This document shows, piece by piece, positions 35,281 to 44,101 of a stretch of 64,000 nt of DNA. Below the pieces are notes generated by a model, which did not search any database, was not told the origin of the DNA, and saw only the letters and a program-made list of their open reading frames with translations. The stretch lies in assembly GCA_963422445.2 (NCBI GenBank), contig OY729512.2, positions 620,001-684,000 on the forward strand, in the 5' to 3' direction. The translations under genes were made by a program, and so were the position numbers. This DNA comes from G963422445 sp963422445. GTDB lineage: Bacteria; Pseudomonadota; Alphaproteobacteria; Thalassobaculales; Thalassobaculaceae. Positions within the stretch are counted from its first letter, which is position 1. Every line of letters begins with the position of its first letter.

Positions 35281-35802
35281 CTAACCCCGCATGTGAAGCA
35301 CGCAGATCAGGGTGAACAGGCGTCGCGCGGTCTTGAAGTCCATGTCCACACGCCCCTGCAACCGTTCGATCAACAGCTGCGAACCCTCGTCGTGCAACCC
35401 TCTCCGCCCCATGTCGATCGTCTCGATCTGCAACGGTGTCAGCCGCTTGATCGCGTCGTAATAGCTTTCACAAATCATGAAATACTCACGGATCACCCGA
35501 CGAAACGAGGACATTGACAATGTAATACGGTCAAGCGGTGCATCCGCACTGTCATGAATATCAAAAGTCAGACGGTTTTCCTCGACCGACAGATGCAAGC
35601 GAAATGACCCCTCGGCGAACCCCGTCGGCGTGAAGGAATTTTCTTCAATCAGGTCGTAGATTGCGATCGCCCGTTCCTGTTCGACTTCTGCACTGCGTCT
35701 CGGAACCGTTCGTTCATCGAGCTCAATGTGCACGATTCTGCCGACAGCGTTCTGGTTCGACGGAGCAGGAACAGTCTCGATATGGGTTCCATGTTGCGCC
35801 AT
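35281..35802 (-). CDS. UPF0262 family protein
   Basis: A 173-residue soluble protein of unknown function that matches UPF0262, with Ile-Tyr-Asp-Leu-Ile-Glu-Glu-Asn-Ser-Phe, Gly-Ser-Phe-Arg-Leu-His-Leu, Phe-Arg-Arg-Val-Ile-Arg-Glu-Tyr-Phe-Met-Ile-Cys-Glu-Ser-Tyr-Tyr and Ile-Glu-Thr-Ile-Asp-Met-Gly-Arg-Arg-Gly-Leu-His. ATG 35802 (Met-Ala-Gln-His-Gly) is preferred to an ATG 20 codons upstream whose extension is Arg-rich. It is followed after 10 nt by the LMW phosphatase. It normally follows hisD, from which it is separated here by a foreign gene. Confidence 0.92.
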   Translation of the reverse strand: MAQHGTHIETVPAPSNQNAVGRIVHIELDERTVPRRSAEVEQERAIAIYDLIEENSFTPTGFAEGSFRLHLSVEENRLTFDIHDSADAPLDRITLSMSSFRRVIREYFMICESYYDAIKRLTPLQIETIDMGRRGLHDEGSQLLIERLQGRVDMDFKTARRLFTLICVLHMRG

Positions 35803-36598
35803 CAGGCGCCTCCGTCGATTGTAGCGGAGCCATTCCTTGGGGCCCAGGCTCCAAGATCGCACTTTCTGATCCGGTAGGCAAACAATGCCGGCCCCCTAGT
35901 GTCCGCGTCCACGGCAAACCACCCGAGCACAATCTGCCGTCCCGGCGGCGGGCAGCCCCGGCATCCATGCTCGGACTGGTCCGGTGCCGGATTGATTCGG
36001 TCGGCACTCCGGGTAGATTCGACAACAGATAATCGTAGTCGTACCGGCCCCGAAGCAGTCCTGATGTTGCTGCGTCGGAGATCCGGCAGGAGAACGAACA
36101 GCTGATCAGGAAGCGTGTCCCGTAATGTGAAAAAGACGGTGGGGCAAGCTGCGGGAGCGCGTGATTTCATGCTGACTTGGCTGGAGACGTTTCATGGGTT
36201 GGCAGAGGATATACGGTGTCGGGTAAGTGGAATCCGTCTGGTTCCGGGCGCCGCCAGCCGTTGATAACACCCGATCAAAGGGCCCGGTTCAGTCTCGCCC
36301 GGCCACAGATCCCGGGACAGTTGCCTCACACACAGGCCTCGCCCCAGCCGGCAAGCGGTGTCCTGGAAGTCTTGCACAATCCGCGGCAACGCCCGCCCCA
36401 GACAAAATCCGCAATTCCAGGCTGAAAATCCGGTTCGCCGGTCAATGATTTGCGATCCCGACGATTTCGCAAAACGCTCCGAGGCCAGAGACCATGCAAG
36501 ACGCTGGTTATCAATATCTACCGGAGCAAGAATCTTTAGGATTGATCCATTTGTCGATCCGTGAAACCCTTGCCAAACTTTTTTTGGGGAGGCGTTTA
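35803..36598. other. Long intergenic region, probable insertion scar
   Basis: About 800 nt between UPF0262 and the lipoprotein gene. Open frames on both strands show no recognisable family, and composition becomes more AT-rich to the right. The promoter of UPF0262 and that of the divergent lipoprotein gene should be here, but no convincing -10/-35 pair can be singled out. Confidence 0.4.
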
Positions 36599-37258
36599 AT
36601 GCATCGCCTGTTGTTCGTTCTGGCAATCTTGGTCTTCACGACCTCCTGCAACACAACACCCAATACCAGCAAGGACCTGGTCGGGCGGACGCTCAAGTTT
36701 TCGCCTTGGAAAACGATTCCCGCACACGGCATTCTGGTCAATATTAGGGATCTTGACGGGTCCATACAGGGATATGCTCGACAAAGATCCAACAAAAGAA
36801 ACACCATTCAACAATACATAAACTTTGATGACGAAATGTCTCATCTATGGGTCGAACATGTTGAAAAATTGTACAGTAATACAACGTTCAGGTATCTGAA
36901 CGAGATCGAATCGTCCAGGAAAATTGCACAAAAATGGTACGCAGAAGGAAGCTTGACATATAATGCAACAAGGAAGATATACCAAAGACATTCGGTTGGC
37001 GGTTATGTGCATCGGATTACCGCCAGACCGAAAAATTCTCCCGAAGGCACATTGACAGAATGCATCGTCGCGATGATCGGATTTCTGAGTGACGTGTCGA
37101 AACACCCGAATGATGATCTTCGCGATACGAGCCTGGAATTTTATGATGCGAGTCTGGAATACAACGATTGCAGCGGCACGCGCACGCTCGGTGAAATCGA
37201 GGCCTATCTGAAAAACATCTCGATTGTTTCGCCGGAATACAACCGCGAAAAACTGTAG
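36599..37258 (+). CDS. Putative lipoprotein, unknown family
   Basis: A 219-residue protein started at ATG 36599, with a GGGGAGG ribosome site about 6 nt upstream; the longer frame from 36494 is rejected. The N-terminus is a signal peptide with a hydrophobic Leu-Leu-Phe-Val-Leu-Ala-Ile-Leu-Val-Phe core ending in Thr-Thr-Ser-Cys, a plausible but non-consensus lipobox. The mature part is polar, Lys/Asn/Tyr-rich and soluble. Codon use is much more AT-rich than in its neighbours, and it lies on the opposite strand inside the hisD-UPF0262 block. It looks acquired. No family was recognised. Confidence 0.7.
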   Translation: MHRLLFVLAILVFTTSCNTTPNTSKDLVGRTLKFSPWKTIPAHGILVNIRDLDGSIQGYARQRSNKRNTIQQYINFDDEMSHLWVEHVEKLYSNTTFRYLNEIESSRKIAQKWYAEGSLTYNATRKIYQRHSVGGYVHRITARPKNSPEGTLTECIVAMIGFLSDVSKHPNDDLRDTSLEFYDASLEYNDCSGTRTLGEIEAYLKNISIVSPEYNREKL

Positions 37259-37306
37259 CAAGATCTGGTGATATCGTACCGGTCCCGCGTTCGCCAAGGG
37301 GGTATC

Positions 37307-38638
37307 CTAACTGTTCTCATCCTGTCCGTTGATACGAATCTCAACCGACCGGGCATGGGCATCCAGGCCTTCGACCCGAGCCAGGGTCATCGCTGCCGGA
37401 CCAACCCTGGCGAGACTGTCAGCATCGCAGCGCACCCAGGTCGTGCGCTTGAGAAAATCAGTGACCGACAAGCCGGAGGAAAATCGCGCCGTCCGCGCCG
37501 TCGGAAGAACATGGTTGGGGCCGGCGACATAGTCACCGATCGCTTCCGGCGTATGCCGTCCCAGGAACATGGCGCCGGCATGCCGGATCTCTCGCGCCAT
37601 GACATCCGGTTGAAAGACCGCCAGCTCAAGATGCTCCGGCGCCAACCTGTTGACAAGCGCGGGTGCCTCGTCGAGCGCCGCGACGAGGATGATCGCACCG
37701 TGATCGCACCAACTTGCCGCTGCAATGCCAGACCGGGGCAGGCGGGCGAGCGCATGGTCGATCTCGGCCCTGACACGGGAGGCAAAGGCCCTGTCGTCGG
37801 TAATCAGGATTGCTTGGGCGGTACGGTCGTGTTCGGCCTGCGATAGCAAATCAATCGCGATCCAGGCGGGATCATTTGTAGCGTCAGCAACAACCAGAAT
37901 CTCGGAGGGGCCTGCGATCGAATCAATACCGACAGTCCCGAATACCAGCCGTTTCGCTGCCGCGATATAAGCATTCCCCGGCCCGACGATCTTGTCGACC
38001 GATGCGATCGTTTCGGTGCCATAGGCCAGCGCGGCGATCGCCTGCGCGCCGCCGACGCGATAGACCTCATGCACCCCGGCAAGTTCGGCGGCCGCGAGGA
38101 CCAGAGGATTGATGACGCCACCGGGCGCCGGTACCGTCATCACCCGGCGTTCGACTCCGGCTACCTTTGCCGGGATCGCGTTCATCAGGACCGAACTCGG
38201 ATAAGCGGCAGTACCGCCCGGGACATAGAGGCCGACAGCCTCGATTGGCCGCCACTGCAACCCAAGTCCGACCCCAAGGTCGTCGACATAGTCAAGCGAT
38301 GCAGGCAGCTGTGCCTTGTGAAAGTCTTCTATCCGCCGCGCGGCAAACTCCAGGGCCCGCAAGACTTGAGGGTCGCAGGAGGCAACGGCGGTCGCAATTT
38401 CCGATGCATCGATCCTGAGAGTCCCTGCTTCAAGTGACAAGCGGTCAAATCTTCTGGTTAACGCCAGCAAAGCCGCATCGCCCCGGGTTCGGACCTTGGC
38501 AATAATATCCGCCGCCGCCGCGGCGACCTCGTGGTCAGAGTCCCGTCTGGCGTTAACCAGGTCCGAGAAAGCGGATGCGAAATCGGGATCCGCCGAATTC
38601 AGTTCAAGCGGCACGGCTCGCATCCCGAAACCGTTCAA
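37307..38638 (-). CDS. hisD: Histidinol dehydrogenase
   Basis: Zn-dependent enzyme that oxidises L-histidinol to L-histidine in the last two steps of histidine synthesis. It has 443 residues, the normal length. Family motifs include Tyr-Val-Pro-Gly-Gly-Thr-Ala-Ala-Tyr-Pro-Ser-Ser-Val-Leu-Met-Asn, Ile-Val-Gly-Pro-Gly-Asn-Ala-Tyr-Ile, Asp-Ser-Ile-Ala-Gly-Pro-Ser-Glu, Gln-Ala-Glu-His-Asp and Ala-Pro-Glu-His-Leu-Glu. The start at 38638 overlaps the end of hisG by 35 nt; an in-frame ATG at 38623 is an alternative. It is co-transcribed with murA, DUF2948 and hisG. Confidence 0.96.
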   Translation of the reverse strand: MNGFGMRAVPLELNSADPDFASAFSDLVNARRDSDHEVAAAAADIIAKVRTRGDAALLALTRRFDRLSLEAGTLRIDASEIATAVASCDPQVLRALEFAARRIEDFHKAQLPASLDYVDDLGVGLGLQWRPIEAVGLYVPGGTAAYPSSVLMNAIPAKVAGVERRVMTVPAPGGVINPLVLAAAELAGVHEVYRVGGAQAIAALAYGTETIASVDKIVGPGNAYIAAAKRLVFGTVGIDSIAGPSEILVVADATNDPAWIAIDLLSQAEHDRTAQAILITDDRAFASRVRAEIDHALARLPRSGIAAASWCDHGAIILVAALDEAPALVNRLAPEHLELAVFQPDVMAREIRHAGAMFLGRHTPEAIGDYVAGPNHVLPTARTARFSSGLSVTDFLKRTTWVRCDADSLARVGPAAMTLARVEGLDAHARSVEIRINGQDENS

Positions 38639-39266
38639 TCCACATGTTCACGAGGCCTGGCCGGGTCTTGAGCGCCGCGCGGTTGACCGCAAGGCGAGCC
38701 GATACCTCGGCAATCCGTTCGACCTCGACCAGCCCGTTCGCTTTCAAGGTCGATCCGGTCTGCACCAGGTCGACGATCCGGCGGCACAATCCGAGGCGCG
38801 GCGCGAGTTCCATGGCGCCATTCAACTTGATGCATTCCGCCTGCACGCCGCGCGCGGCAAAATGCCGGCGCGTGACATTCGGGTATTTGGTAGCGATGCG
38901 CAGATGGCTCCACAAGCGGGGATCTTCACGGGCCGCCAGAGCCTCGGGCTCGGCAACCGAGAGGCGGCAATGACCGACGCCCAGATCAACCGGCGCATAA
39001 ATTTCCGGATGATCGAATTCCATCAGTACATCACTGCCGCAAATCGCGAGATGAGCAGCGCCAAAAGCCGTGAAGGTCGCCGTATCAAAGCTTCGCACGC
39101 GAATGATTTCAAGGCCGGGATCGCTGGTTTTGAACTGCAGACGGCGTGACGACTCCCTGTAGAAATCTTCCTCCGGCGCGATCCCGGTCAGCGCCATCAG
39201 TGGTGCGATCGCGTCCAGGATCCGTCCTTTCGGAATCGCGAGGATCAAGGGGGCGTCCGCAATCAT
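38604..39266 (-). CDS. hisG: ATP phosphoribosyltransferase, short (HisZ-dependent) form
   Basis: First enzyme of histidine synthesis, condensing ATP and phosphoribosyl pyrophosphate. At 220 residues it is the short form, which lacks the C-terminal regulatory domain and in other bacteria needs HisZ as partner. Motifs seen are Leu-Ala-Ile-Pro-Lys-Gly-Arg at the N-terminus, Ile-Cys-Gly-Ser-Asp-Val-Leu, and Val-Asp-Leu-Val-Gln-Thr-Gly-Ser-Thr-Leu-Lys-Ala-Asn (phosphoribosyl loop). hisZ is not in the window. It overlaps DUF2948 by 4 nt and hisD by 35 nt. Confidence 0.95.
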   Translation of the reverse strand: MIADAPLILAIPKGRILDAIAPLMALTGIAPEEDFYRESSRRLQFKTSDPGLEIIRVRSFDTATFTAFGAAHLAICGSDVLMEFDHPEIYAPVDLGVGHCRLSVAEPEALAAREDPRLWSHLRIATKYPNVTRRHFAARGVQAECIKLNGAMELAPRLGLCRRIVDLVQTGSTLKANGLVEVERIAEVSARLAVNRAALKTRPGLVNMWIERFRDASRAA

Positions 39267-39742
39267 GGCGCCTCATCCGAATGGTTCGGAAAGAATGTCG
39301 TTGGCCAGGGTTCGCCAATGTCCTCGGCGCGGCAGTCGAAATCCGTGACCGAAAGCCGGATCGTCTTCTTGCCGGCAAAAGCGAGATCGACGCGGCCATC
39401 GCCGAGATGAATGGACAAAAGTTCGAGCATCTGGCCTCGATCCGAAAGGTCGATGCCATGGCTGCGCACGGCCCGCACCGATTGAAACCGGAGCGCGCAC
39501 AAGACCCGTTCGTAACATTGGTCCGTGGCATCCGTCCCGGTTTCGCCGCCGGTCAATTCCCAGCGAAAACGCTGCGTCATCAAGATAAATCGCCCGGAGG
39601 CCGGATCGAATACGGTCTCGGAAATCGGCACGACAGCGTCCTGCAGCATCGAAGAGACAATCTCTAGGTCTTCGACAGTCTCACCGCGAACACGGAATGA
39701 CCGGTTTCGCGTGATCGCGGCAATATCGCGCGACCCGGTCAT
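39263..39742 (-). CDS. DUF2948 family protein
   Basis: A 159-residue protein matching DUF2948, a family of unknown function found next to murA and his genes in alphaproteobacteria. Typical parts are Asp-Leu-Glu-Ile-Val-Ser-Ser-Met-Leu-Gln-Asp-Ala-Val-Val, Phe-Ile-Leu-Met-Thr-Gln-Arg-Phe-Arg-Trp-Glu and Leu-Leu-Ser-Ile. It starts in the murA stop codon (TGATG) and overlaps hisG by 4 nt, so it is fully embedded in the operon. Confidence 0.92.
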   Translation of the reverse strand: MTGSRDIAAITRNRSFRVRGETVEDLEIVSSMLQDAVVPISETVFDPASGRFILMTQRFRWELTGGETGTDATDQCYERVLCALRFQSVRAVRSHGIDLSDRGQMLELLSIHLGDGRVDLAFAGKKTIRLSVTDFDCRAEDIGEPWPTTFFPNHSDEAP

Positions 39743-41034
39743 CAGGCAATCTGATCCTGCACCATCGCACTATCGACAACCCGTTCGATCACGGCACCGC
39801 AATTCCGAAGCTTTCCGAACAAACGCTCATAACCGCGGTCAAGATGGTATATGCGATTGACCATGGTTTCCCCGTTTGCGACCAGACCGGCAAGGACCAG
39901 ACTGACCGACGCCCTGATATCGGTCGCCATCACCGGAGCACCGGTCAGGGCGGGAACCCCGCGAACCAGCGCGGACGCGTGATGCACAGTGATATCAGCT
40001 CCCAACCGGCGCAGTTCCGGCACATGCATGAACCGGTTCTCGAATATCGTTTCCGTGATCATCGAAGCCCCGTTCGCTTGAACCATGTAGACCATCATCT
40101 GGGCCTGCAAATCGGTTGGAAACCCGGGGAAGGGTTCGGTCATGACGTCGGCCGGCTGCGGTCCGTCGGCGGGACCGATCACCCGAACGCCCTTTTCGGT
40201 AGGCTTGATCACCGCGCCGGTTTCACGCAGCTTGTCGAAGAAGACTTCCAGCAAATCGGCTCTTGCGCCGATCAATTCGAGATCGCCGCCAGTCATGCAG
40301 GCCGCAATGGCATAGGTTCCGGTCTCGATCCGGTCCGGGGTCACACGATGCGTCGCGCCACGCAAACAGTCGGAACCTTGGATGCGAATCCGGTCGGTCC
40401 CGCACCCCTCGATTTCGACCCCCATCGCTTCCAAACATTTACCAAGATCGACAATCTCCGGCTCACGCGCAACATTTATCAGTTCGGTTTCGCCACGGGC
40501 CAGTGCCGCAGCCATCATGATGTTTTCGGTCGCACCCACAGAGATTGACGGAAACGTGATCCTGGCGCCCGACAACCGGCCACTAGCCGGTGCTCGAGCC
40601 TTGACATAGCCGCCGCTGAAGTCGACCACCGCACCCATATCCTGCAGGCCGCGAAGGTGCAGGTCGACCGGACGATTGCCGATGACACATCCTCCTGGCA
40701 ACGATACGCGCGCTTCCCCGCAGCGGGCAAGCAGCGGCCCAAGAACCAGGATCGAGGCCCGCATCTTTCGAACGATGTCGTATGGCGCTTCCGTGTTGGT
40801 GATCCTGACACTTTCGAGGTCCAGGTCCGGTCCCTGCCCGGTCCATTTCGTGCCAAGCACGGACAACAGAGCCTGCATCGAATCGACATCGGCGAGCTGC
40901 GGGACATTCCGGAGACACAGTGGCTGGTCGGACAACAGGCTGGCTGCCATCAAGGGTAGTGCCGCGTTCTTGGCGCCGCTGATCGGAATCTTGCCGGCGA
41001 GCCGGTTGCCGCCGCGAATTCTCGCCTTGTCCAT
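39742..41034 (-). CDS. murA: UDP-N-acetylglucosamine 1-carboxyvinyltransferase
   Basis: First committed step of peptidoglycan synthesis: transfer of enolpyruvate from PEP to UDP-GlcNAc. It has 430 residues. Lys22 in Ser-Gly-Ala-Lys-Asn-Ala-Ala, the fosfomycin-target Cys116 in Leu-Pro-Gly-Gly-Cys-Val-Ile-Gly-Asn-Arg-Pro, and the later Arg-Gly-Tyr-Glu-Arg-Leu segment are all present. It is the first large gene of the minus-strand operon murA-DUF2948-hisG-hisD. It should be sensitive to fosfomycin at this residue, since Cys rather than Asp is present. Confidence 0.97.
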   Translation of the reverse strand: MDKARIRGGNRLAGKIPISGAKNAALPLMAASLLSDQPLCLRNVPQLADVDSMQALLSVLGTKWTGQGPDLDLESVRITNTEAPYDIVRKMRASILVLGPLLARCGEARVSLPGGCVIGNRPVDLHLRGLQDMGAVVDFSGGYVKARAPASGRLSGARITFPSISVGATENIMMAAALARGETELINVAREPEIVDLGKCLEAMGVEIEGCGTDRIRIQGSDCLRGATHRVTPDRIETGTYAIAACMTGGDLELIGARADLLEVFFDKLRETGAVIKPTEKGVRVIGPADGPQPADVMTEPFPGFPTDLQAQMMVYMVQANGASMITETIFENRFMHVPELRRLGADITVHHASALVRGVPALTGAPVMATDIRASVSLVLAGLVANGETMVNRIYHLDRGYERLFGKLRNCGAVIERVVDSAMVQDQIA

Positions 41035-41115
41035 AATCTGTCCCGGTCCCTGTTGGCGGCTTTTTTACTGAAACACCCAATCCCTCACAACCCCGGCAAC
41101 AGTATTGCGCTGGCG

Positions 41116-41274
41116 CTAGTTTTCCGGGGCTGTCTCCTTCTCGCTCGCCTGCCGATTACGCGTCTGCGCCTTGCGGCGGTGAAGATTTGCCCGCAAGGCT
41201 TCAGCACGACGTTGCTCTCGAAGCGCCTTTTGCTTCACCACCCTTGCGGGTTTGTCGGCATCACACTCAGTCAG
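41116..41274 (-). CDS. Small conserved basic protein upstream of murA
   Basis: A 52-residue frame too short for standard calling. It is highly basic, with Lys-Pro-Ala-Arg-Val-Val-Lys-Gln-Lys-Ala-Leu-Arg-Glu-Gln-Arg-Arg-Ala-Glu-Ala-Leu-Arg-Ala-Asn and Arg-Arg-Lys-Ala-Gln-Thr-Arg. Similar short Leu-Arg-x-Asn-Leu-x-Arg-Arg-Lys-Ala-Gln proteins are widespread in alphaproteobacteria, with unknown role. No ATG or GTG lies at the natural start; CTG at 41274, 6-7 nt after a GGAG, is the best start candidate. It ends 81 nt before murA on the same strand. Confidence 0.6.
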   Translation of the reverse strand: MTECDADKPARVVKQKALREQRRAEALRANLHRRKAQTRNRQASEKETAPEN

Positions 41275-41426
41275 GGATTTTCTCCATCGGACCCAGATTT
41301 CCAGATTGCCCGAAATCAGGCTTCGCGGTCAATGCGGCACGCAAATTTGCTTGCCTCCCGCATTGCCGCTGTGCCAATGTCCGCCGACTTTCAGGCGATA
41401 ATTAACGATCGTGGTCAATACCGGTC

Positions 41427-41501
<75 letters not shown>

Positions 41502-41526
41502 GTCAATACCGATCTGCCCGGCACGA

Positions 41527-42402
41527 TCAGGTCGCCCAGCAGAGCACCTTCACGACAGTCAGGTCATGGCGCAGAGCCCGCCCGACAGATTGAAACGTAT
41601 CGGTGCCGATGATGTCCGCCTGCCTTGCCCGATCCTTACCAGGCACGGCAATTCGAACCTGCTGCAGTATGTCACGCAAACCTGCCGGCGCCGTCGTGTA
41701 GATGCGGCCGCGACGCTGCGAACCAGCAACCGTTACGCCGATCACGGTGCCCTCGGCATCGACTACAGGACCGCCGCTGATCCCGCCGAGCGCGCCCGAA
41801 AACCGAGGATGACGGATATTTTCGGCCCAGGCGACAACCGGCTCGCGGCGCCGCTCACCATTGGCAGGTATGATGTTCATGCGTCCCAGAAGCGTGGAGT
41901 AGACCTCGGCGGCCCGGCCCTGCGGGTAGCCGAAATGATAACCGCCCTGACCTCTTCGCATGGCGGCCGATGCAAAGCCAAGCGCAGGCGCCGATCGCTC
42001 CGTCCGGAACACCGCGAGATCGTGCCGCGGGCTCAGGACCGCATCGAATCCCATTTCAACGGTCTTGCGCCCGGCCACAATCCCGAAGCGCTGGCAGTGG
42101 CGCAAGACGTGGCGAGCGGTCATCCAGACACCATCACCGATCGAAAAAGCGGTCCCGGTGCTGTTGCCTTTAGCGCCAGGCATGATCTTGACGGCCGGAT
42201 CGCTGGCTGATATTGGGGGCAGCCGGTCGGAGGGATGCGACGGGGGCGGACGCCGGATCTGCGCTGGCGAGCCCGGATCCGGCCAGCGTCGCGAGATATC
42301 CGCATCACCGCGCCGGCTCGCGCCATCGCCAAGGCCTTCGAGAAGAATAGCCAGAACAAAGATCAGGCAGAAGCCGACAATCCCGATATGCGGACGGCGC
42401 AT
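41527..42402 (-). CDS. Trypsin-like serine protease, membrane-anchored or secreted
   Basis: A 291-residue protein. ATG 42402 is chosen because it gives an N-terminal hydrophobic helix (Ile-Gly-Ile-Val-Gly-Phe-Cys-Leu-Ile-Phe-Val-Leu-Ala-Ile-Leu) directly after Met-Arg-Arg-Pro; the longer frame to 42549 runs into the IS5 end. The catalytic triad is visible: His in Met-Thr-Ala-Arg-His-Val-Leu, Asp in Pro-Arg-His-Asp-Leu-Ala-Val-Phe, Ser in Gly-Gly-Ile-Ser-Gly-Gly-Pro-Val-Val. A Pro/Ser/Arg-rich linker lies between helix and protease domain. No PDZ domain is seen, so it is not a DegP. The substrate is unknown. Confidence 0.88.
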   Translation of the reverse strand: MRRPHIGIVGFCLIFVLAILLEGLGDGASRRGDADISRRWPDPGSPAQIRRPPPSHPSDRLPPISASDPAVKIMPGAKGNSTGTAFSIGDGVWMTARHVLRHCQRFGIVAGRKTVEMGFDAVLSPRHDLAVFRTERSAPALGFASAAMRRGQGGYHFGYPQGRAAEVYSTLLGRMNIIPANGERRREPVVAWAENIRHPRFSGALGGISGGPVVDAEGTVIGVTVAGSQRRGRIYTTAPAGLRDILQQVRIAVPGKDRARQADIIGTDTFQSVGRALRHDLTVVKVLCWAT

Positions 42403-42534
42403 TCTCAGATGGACCTTTTCCTGGAACGAAACACCGCGCCATTGCGATTCCTGTTCCCGCCGATCTCTGCAGGATCCCAGCCTACTAATGGCACCAAAGT
42501 CGTCATCCTGCCTGAATGCGATACAATATACTAA

Positions 42535-43684
42535 GGATTGTCTGAACAAGTCGGTTCTGTCACTAATTGGTTTCTTGGTGACGGAGTGGAGTGCGAGCCT
42601 TGGAGCAAGCGACGTTTGCGGAGCTGGAGCACGACCTGAAGACGCGTCGGACGCGGCGCGAGGTGTTTCTCGAGACGATGGACGGGCTGGTTCCCTGGGA
42701 GCGACTGGAGGCCCGCATCGAGCCGTTCTACCCGAAGGCCGGGCGCGGTCGGCGGCCTTATCCGCTGAGCGTGATGCTGCGGGTGCACTGCGTGCAGCTG
42801 TTCTACACTCTGAGCGACCCTGGGATGGAGGACCTGCTCTACGAGGTGAAGTCGGTACAGCGGTTTGTGGGGTTGCGCCTCTCGGGTGCGCTGCCTGACG
42901 AGACGACGATCCTGCATTTCCGCCACTTGCTGGAGACGCACGGTCTGGGCGAGACGCTGTTCGAGGAGATCAACGCACATCTGGCCTCTCTCGGACACCG
43001 TTTGAGCGAGGGGACGATCGTGGACGCGAGCCTCATTGCCGCGCCGTCGTCGACGAAGAACCGCAAGGGCGAGCGGGACCCGGAGATGCATCAGACGAAG
43101 AAGGGCAATCAGTGGCATTTCGGGATGAAGGCGCACATCGGGGTGGATGCGCAGTCGGGCTTGACGCACAGCGTGGAGACGACGCCGGCGACCGTCTCGG
43201 ATGTGGCGACGGCGCACGCGCTGTTGCACGGGGGCGAGGAGCAGGTGTGGGGTGACGCGGGCTATCAGGGGGTGGACAAGCGCGCGGAGAACCGGGACAC
43301 GGACGTGGACTGGGAGGTGGCGCTGAAGCCCGGCAAGCGCCGGGGGCTGGACAAGGCGGGCCCGGCGGCGGCGGCGGAGAGGCGCAAGGCGTCGGTTCGG
43401 GCCAAGGTGGAGCATCCGTTCCTGTATGTAAAGCGCCACTTCGGCTACGCGAAGGTGCGCTATCGGGGGCTGGCGAAGACCACGCAACGCATCGCCGTGC
43501 TGCTCGGGTTCACCAAATCTGCTCATCGCGGGGCGCGACGCGACCGCCTGACGTGGGGACGGTCGGCTCGGGCATCAAAATCCCCATTTCCTGGCACGAC
43601 AACACGTCCCCGATGGGCTCTGGCGTTTCATCCACGGGCCACGACACCCGTATACTCGAAAAAACCGACTTGTTCAGACCTTAC
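42535..43684 (+). mobile_element. IS5-family insertion sequence with CTAA target duplication
   Basis: Inverted repeats share the perfect 17-bp core GTCTGAACAAGTCGGTT at 42540-42556 and its complement at 43663-43679. The flanks carry a CTAA direct repeat at 42531-42534 and 43685-43688, matching the YTAR target of IS5. It is inserted upstream of the protease gene. Confidence 0.88.
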
Positions 43685-43688
43685 CTAA
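42591..43688 (+). CDS. IS5-family transposase, C-terminal frameshift extension
   Basis: A DDE transposase of 365 residues. The N-terminal IS5 domain (Gly-Arg-Gly-Arg-Arg-Pro-Tyr-Pro-Leu), Asp in Thr-Ile-Val-Asp-Ala-Ser-Leu-Ile, Asp in Gly-Asp-Ala-Gly-Tyr-Gln-Gly and Glu in Ala-Lys-Val-Glu-His-Pro-Phe are all present. At the C-terminus an extra A in ACCAAATCTG (near 43515) shifts the frame just before the usual Asn-Leu-Leu-Ile-Ala-Gly-Arg ending, whose natural stop would be at 43549-43551. Translation instead reads about 45 foreign residues through the right repeat. The catalytic core is intact, so activity is possible but uncertain. Confidence 0.85.
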   Translation: MRALEQATFAELEHDLKTRRTRREVFLETMDGLVPWERLEARIEPFYPKAGRGRRPYPLSVMLRVHCVQLFYTLSDPGMEDLLYEVKSVQRFVGLRLSGALPDETTILHFRHLLETHGLGETLFEEINAHLASLGHRLSEGTIVDASLIAAPSSTKNRKGERDPEMHQTKKGNQWHFGMKAHIGVDAQSGLTHSVETTPATVSDVATAHALLHGGEEQVWGDAGYQGVDKRAENRDTDVDWEVALKPGKRRGLDKAGPAAAAERRKASVRAKVEHPFLYVKRHFGYAKVRYRGLAKTTQRIAVLLGFTKSAHRGARRDRLTWGRSARASKSPFPGTTTRPRWALAFHPRATTPVYSKKPTCSDLT

Positions 43689-44101
43689 CGCACCGATCCG
43701 CGATAATTCCGCGCCGGGGATCGTGTCGCAGCTGCGCGTCAGGTCAGTGTTGCGCCGATTATGATGAAGCCAAACGCGGACCATGAGAGCGAAGTTCGGC
43801 ATCGCGGGCAGAGTCCCGGCGCAGTACCAGGAGGCCAATCCGCCCCTTCGAGCTTCGACTGGCATGTCTGCGCGCGCACCCCCGGGATCGAGAACGATTT
43901 CGATCATTGCCTCCTCAAGTCCCGATTCGGGCCAGTTTCCCGAAGATGTCACGTTTCAAGGCTTCACAATTTCTTTGCTCGGCTCGAAATCCGACGCGGC
44001 GAACGGCCAGATCAATGGACGCCCCCAATCAGGACTTGAAGCGAATGACCAGCTTGGCCATTGTTCGATCTTGTCCGGCTGGCCGGAAGACGAGGAGCGC
44101 C
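43689..44101. other. Intergenic region upstream of the CoA ligase
   Basis: About 410 nt between the IS5 element and the ligase start. Short open frames on both strands match nothing recognised. A GAGGAGC ribosome site at its right end serves the ligase. Confidence 0.4.

Noticed and set aside
41960..42898. A plus-strand frame linking the protease region and the IS5 transposase
   Set aside because: It is opposite the serine protease, which has a complete triad, and passes through the IS end.
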